Assembly (NCBI GenBank): GCA_900540935.1 | Contig: UQHW01000009.1 | Coordinates: 1-64,000, forward strand | Length of the DNA stretch: 64,000 nucleotides | Direction: 5' to 3' | Source of the DNA: an uncultured Collinsella sp. | GTDB lineage: Bacteria > Actinomycetota > Coriobacteriia > Coriobacteriales > Coriobacteriaceae | Shown: piece by piece, positions 61,631 through 64,000 of the stretch | How positions within the stretch are numbered: the stretch's first letter is position 1 | Layout of the letters: every line of letters starts with the position of its first letter | Program-made: the position numbers and the translations under genes | The notes under the pieces: model-generated | The model's input: the letters and a program-made list of their open reading frames with translations, nothing else | Told to the model about the DNA's origin: nothing | Database searches by the model: none

Positions 61631-61735
61631 GCGCGAGCCCCTGCCGGGCAATCTGCCGCTCAAACCGTCGCTTGCGTACAAAAGTACGCGGCGCTCCTCT
61701 TTCGCGACACCTTGCCACGGCAGGGGCTCGCTCGC
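61631..61735. repeat. Composite hairpin repeat, family F copy 2
   Basis: Core CGTCGCTTGCGTACAAAAGT to ACGCGGCGCTCCTCTTTC (about 61666-61703) matches copy 1 at 4652-4696 with few changes. The outer stem CGAGCCCCTGCCG (61634-61646) pairs with CGGCAGGGGCTCG (61718-61730) and is unrelated in sequence to the outer stem of copy 1. Confidence 0.85.
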
Positions 61736-61868
61736 TGGCGTATGTTCAACCTGCGATTCAACCTTGCTTGGCTTATGCTTCCCAGGTTGTGTTATTCTAG
61801 AACAGACGTTCGTGAATGATGCGCGGGGCCTTGCCTTGCGCTTGGAAAAAAGGCGAGGGGAGGTTGGC

Positions 61869-62390
61869 TTGGTCATTTTGGGTATCGACCCCGGTTTGGC
61901 CCATACGGGCTGGGGGATTATCGAGGAGCGGCGTGGCGAGGTTCGTTGCCGTGCCTACGGTTGCATCGAGACCAGCGCGGGCAGCCCGCTCGCGGTGCGC
62001 CTGTCTCACATTGCCCGCGACCTCAAGGATATCGTCGAACGCTATCGCCCCGATACCGCTGCTATCGAGAGCATCTACTTTGGCGCTAACGTCCGCTCGG
62101 CCATCCCAACGGCGCATGCCCGCGGTGCCGCGCTCGTGGCGCTTTCGGAGTGCGCGCTCGAGATTGGCGAATACACGCCCATGCAGATCAAGCAGGCCGT
62201 GGTGGGCACGGGCGCTGCAGATAAGCGGCAGGTTGCCTACATGGTGCGCACGCTCACACAGCTCGATCACGACCCTCATCCAGACCATGCCGCCGATGCC
62301 CTGGCTTGCGCCATCTGTCACGTTAACCTAAGCCGCACCCGGGTGCTTACCGGCGGCGAGTTCTATCAACAGAGAGGAACCGGATACTGA
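61869..62390 (+). CDS. ruvC: Holliday junction resolvase RuvC
   Basis: A 173-residue endonuclease that cuts Holliday junctions. The four acidic residues are visible: Asp in GIDPGLAHTGWG, Glu in AIESIYFG and the two Asp in PDHAADALA. I chose the TTG at 61869, which sits 5-6 nt after GGGGAGG and makes the protein begin LVILGIDPG, the usual length; longer readings to 61764 have no ribosome site. Its stop overlaps the ruvA start. Confidence 0.95.
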   Translation: MVILGIDPGLAHTGWGIIEERRGEVRCRAYGCIETSAGSPLAVRLSHIARDLKDIVERYRPDTAAIESIYFGANVRSAIPTAHARGAALVALSECALEIGEYTPMQIKQAVVGTGAADKRQVAYMVRTLTQLDHDPHPDHAADALACAICHVNLSRTRVLTGGEFYQQRGTGY

Positions 62391-63010
62391 TGATCTCCCA
62401 GCTCCATGGAACGCTTGTCGAGGCCACGATGAGCTCGGCCGTCGTCGATGTATCGGGCGTGGGCTTTGAGCTCGGTATTTCGGGCAGCACTGCCGCCACG
62501 CTGCCCACGCCCGGCGGCGAGATTCGCCTCTATACCCGTATGCAGGTGCGTGAGGACGCCATGACGCTCTTTGGCTTTGCCTCCAAGGACGAGCGCACGA
62601 TGTTCGATCGGCTCGTTTCTGTCTCGGGCGTCGGTCCGCGCCTGGCGCTTGCCGTGCTCTCCACCTATACCGTGGGGCAGCTGTATTCCCTGGTGATGGC
62701 CGAGGACGACAAGGGCATGGCCAAGGTGCCCGGTGTGGGCAAAAAGACGGCGCAGCGCCTCATCTTGGAGCTCAAGAGTACCTTTGCCAAGGACAAGGGC
62801 TTTGTTCCGGTCGACGTAATTCCCGGTCAGGTTGCGATGCCGGTCCCCGCCGCCGTTCCCTCGGCGATCGATGATGCCCGCGCGGCGCTCCTTTCCATGG
62901 GCTTTAGCCCGCAGGAGACCGAGGTTGCCCTGAGCGGGTATGATGGGCAGGACATGCGTGTCGAGGATCTGCTCGGCGCGGCGCTTAAGCGACTCGGAAT
63001 GGATGCGTGA
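62390..63010 (+). CDS. ruvA: Holliday junction branch migration protein RuvA
   Basis: A 206-residue DNA-junction-binding protein. OB-fold N-terminal domain (MISQLHGTLVE...GVGFELG), two helix-hairpin-helix motifs (VSGVGPRLALAVLST and VPGVGKKTAQRLILEL), a flexible Pro/Ala linker and domain III (ARAALLSMGFSPQETEVAL) that binds RuvB. Starts within the ruvC stop (TGATG) and ends with the same kind of overlap into ruvB. Confidence 0.96.
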   Translation: MISQLHGTLVEATMSSAVVDVSGVGFELGISGSTAATLPTPGGEIRLYTRMQVREDAMTLFGFASKDERTMFDRLVSVSGVGPRLALAVLSTYTVGQLYSLVMAEDDKGMAKVPGVGKKTAQRLILELKSTFAKDKGFVPVDVIPGQVAMPVPAAVPSAIDDARAALLSMGFSPQETEVALSGYDGQDMRVEDLLGAALKRLGMDA

Positions 63011-64000
63011 TGTGGGAAGCCGATGACTCTCAGGACCTGTGGGCGACGCCCGGCAGCTCGCCGGCGGCATCCATGGCGCACGGTGAGCGCATGGTGGGCT
63101 CGGAACTGACACCCGAAGACCTCGATGTCGACCGTACCCTGCGTCCCCAGCGCCTAGACGACTACTGCGGTCAGGAGCATATCAAACAGAGCCTGCGCGT
63201 GCTGATCGAGGCGGCACAGAGCCGTGGCGAGACGCTCGACCACGTGATCTTCTCGGGCCCTCCGGGTCTGGGCAAGACCACGCTGGCCACGGTTATCGCC
63301 AACGAGCTGGGCGCTCAGATCAAGACGACGAGCGGCCCGGCCATCGCGCGTACCGGCGACCTGGCGGCTATCCTTACCAACTTGCAGCCGGGTGACGTGC
63401 TGTTTATCGACGAGATCCACCGCCTTAACCGCTCGGTCGAGGAAGTCCTGTATCCCGCTATGGAGGACTTTGCGCTCGATATCGTGATCGGCAAGGGTCC
63501 GGCTGCGCGCTCGATTCGCCTGGATATCCCTAAGTTTACGCTGGTGGCGGCCACGACCCGTTCGGGCATGCTCACGGGCCCGCTGCGCGATCGCTTTGGC
63601 ATCTCGTATCGCCTGGATTACTACACGGTCGAGGAGCTTGCCCAGATCGTGACCCGCTCGGCGACCATCTTGGGCGTGACGATAGACCATCCGAGTGCGC
63701 TCGAGATCGGCTCGCGTTCGCGTGGCACGCCGCGCCTGGCCAACCGTCTGCTCAAACGCGTGCGCGACTATGCGCAGGTGCGCGGCAACGGTCCTATTGA
63801 GCTTGATATTTGCCGTCAGGCACTCGAGTTCTTCGAGATTGATGAGCTTGGTCTGGACTGGATGGATATTCGCATCTTGGAGACGCTCGCCAAGACGTTC
63901 TCCGGCCGTGCCGTGGGCCTGACGACCCTTGCCAGCGCGGTGGGCGAGGACCCGGGTACGCTCGAGGATGTCTATGAGCCCTATCTGCTGCAGTGCGGCT
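63010..64000 (+). CDS. ruvB: Holliday junction branch migration ATPase RuvB (3' end beyond the window)
   Basis: 330 residues are visible; the gene runs off the end with no stop codon. It is the AAA+ motor of branch migration. Walker A GPPGLGKTT, Walker B LFIDEIHRLN, sensor 1 AATTRSGMLTGPLRDRFG (with the Arg finger) and the C-terminal winged helix beginning around LGLDWMD are present. An N-terminal extension of about 35 residues precedes the usual RPQRLDDYCGQ. The ATG at 63010 overlaps the ruvA stop. Confidence 0.96.
   Translation, partial: MWEADDSQDLWATPGSSPAASMAHGERMVGSELTPEDLDVDRTLRPQRLDDYCGQEHIKQSLRVLIEAAQSRGETLDHVIFSGPPGLGKTTLATVIANELGAQIKTTSGPAIARTGDLAAILTNLQPGDVLFIDEIHRLNRSVEEVLYPAMEDFALDIVIGKGPAARSIRLDIPKFTLVAATTRSGMLTGPLRDRFGISYRLDYYTVEELAQIVTRSATILGVTIDHPSALEIGSRSRGTPRLANRLLKRVRDYAQVRGNGPIELDICRQALEFFEIDELGLDWMDIRILETLAKTFSGRAVGLTTLASAVGEDPGTLEDVYEPYLLQCG

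Overview
The window is high-GC actinobacterial chromosome of the Coriobacteriia type, most likely a Collinsella-like anaerobic gut bacterium. This is inferred from gene content and style: an oxygen-sensitive [FeFe]-hydrogenase, a superoxide reductase, a flavodoxin-ferredoxin fusion, a DUF6273-linked kinase, a long RGG-tailed DEAD-box helicase and many short palindromic intergenic repeats. No rRNA, tRNA or CRISPR array was found.

Layout. 1-0.6 kb: truncated IS110-family element. 0.9-3.8 kb: an unknown protein, an amidohydrolase and a zinc-ribbon membrane protein. 3.9-7.2 kb: copper resistance operon (copA, copZ-like chaperone, csoR) with a CsoR-type operator inside its promoter. 7.2-10.7 kb: three 57-bp hairpin repeats, then an FHA protein and a frameshifted Ser/Thr kinase-DUF6273 protein. 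11.2-14.9 kb: DEAD-box RNA helicase and flavodoxin-ferredoxin. 15.2-21.3 kb: GltD-type flavoprotein, [FeFe]-hydrogenase, a Tat lipoprotein binding protein and a one-piece ABC permease-ATPase. 21.5-26.7 kb: orphan RelB/DinJ-like antitoxin, CPBP protease, and an AraC-regulated beta-glucoside PTS locus. 26.8-29.9 kb: YgiQ-type radical SAM protein and a YoaK-type membrane protein.

30.1-35.3 kb is the most unusual part. It is an AT-rich, probably transferred island: an ABC exporter facing a tightly coupled operon of radical SAM/SPASM peptide maturase, TIGR04066-like maturation protein, acyl-carrier-like protein, an easily missed 59-residue Cys-rich precursor peptide (32283-32462, minus strand) and a LURP-one/Tubby-like protein. 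It looks like a complete RiPP (ribosomally made, modified peptide) system resembling the clostridial CcpM/Clo7bot Cys-rich peptide systems.

35.5-42.5 kb: fucO, an M42 peptidase, a sulfur neighbourhood (mnmA, cysK, an Rrf2 regulator), a small four-TM protein and a TrpR-like regulator. 42.7-64 kb: DNA replication and repair genes (addB, addA, dnaE, SNF2 helicase, ruvC-ruvA-ruvB) interleaved with a DUF3284 protein, an MFS transporter, superoxide reductase and an apparently catalytically dead glutamine-dependent NAD synthetase homologue.

Seven families of intergenic palindromes recur in the window. The clearest are a 57-bp element (five copies, all exactly 57 bp), a 67-bp element (three copies, all exactly 67 bp), a 237-239-bp element bounded by covarying inverted repeats (two copies) and a composite hairpin with a conserved core and non-conserved outer stems (two copies).
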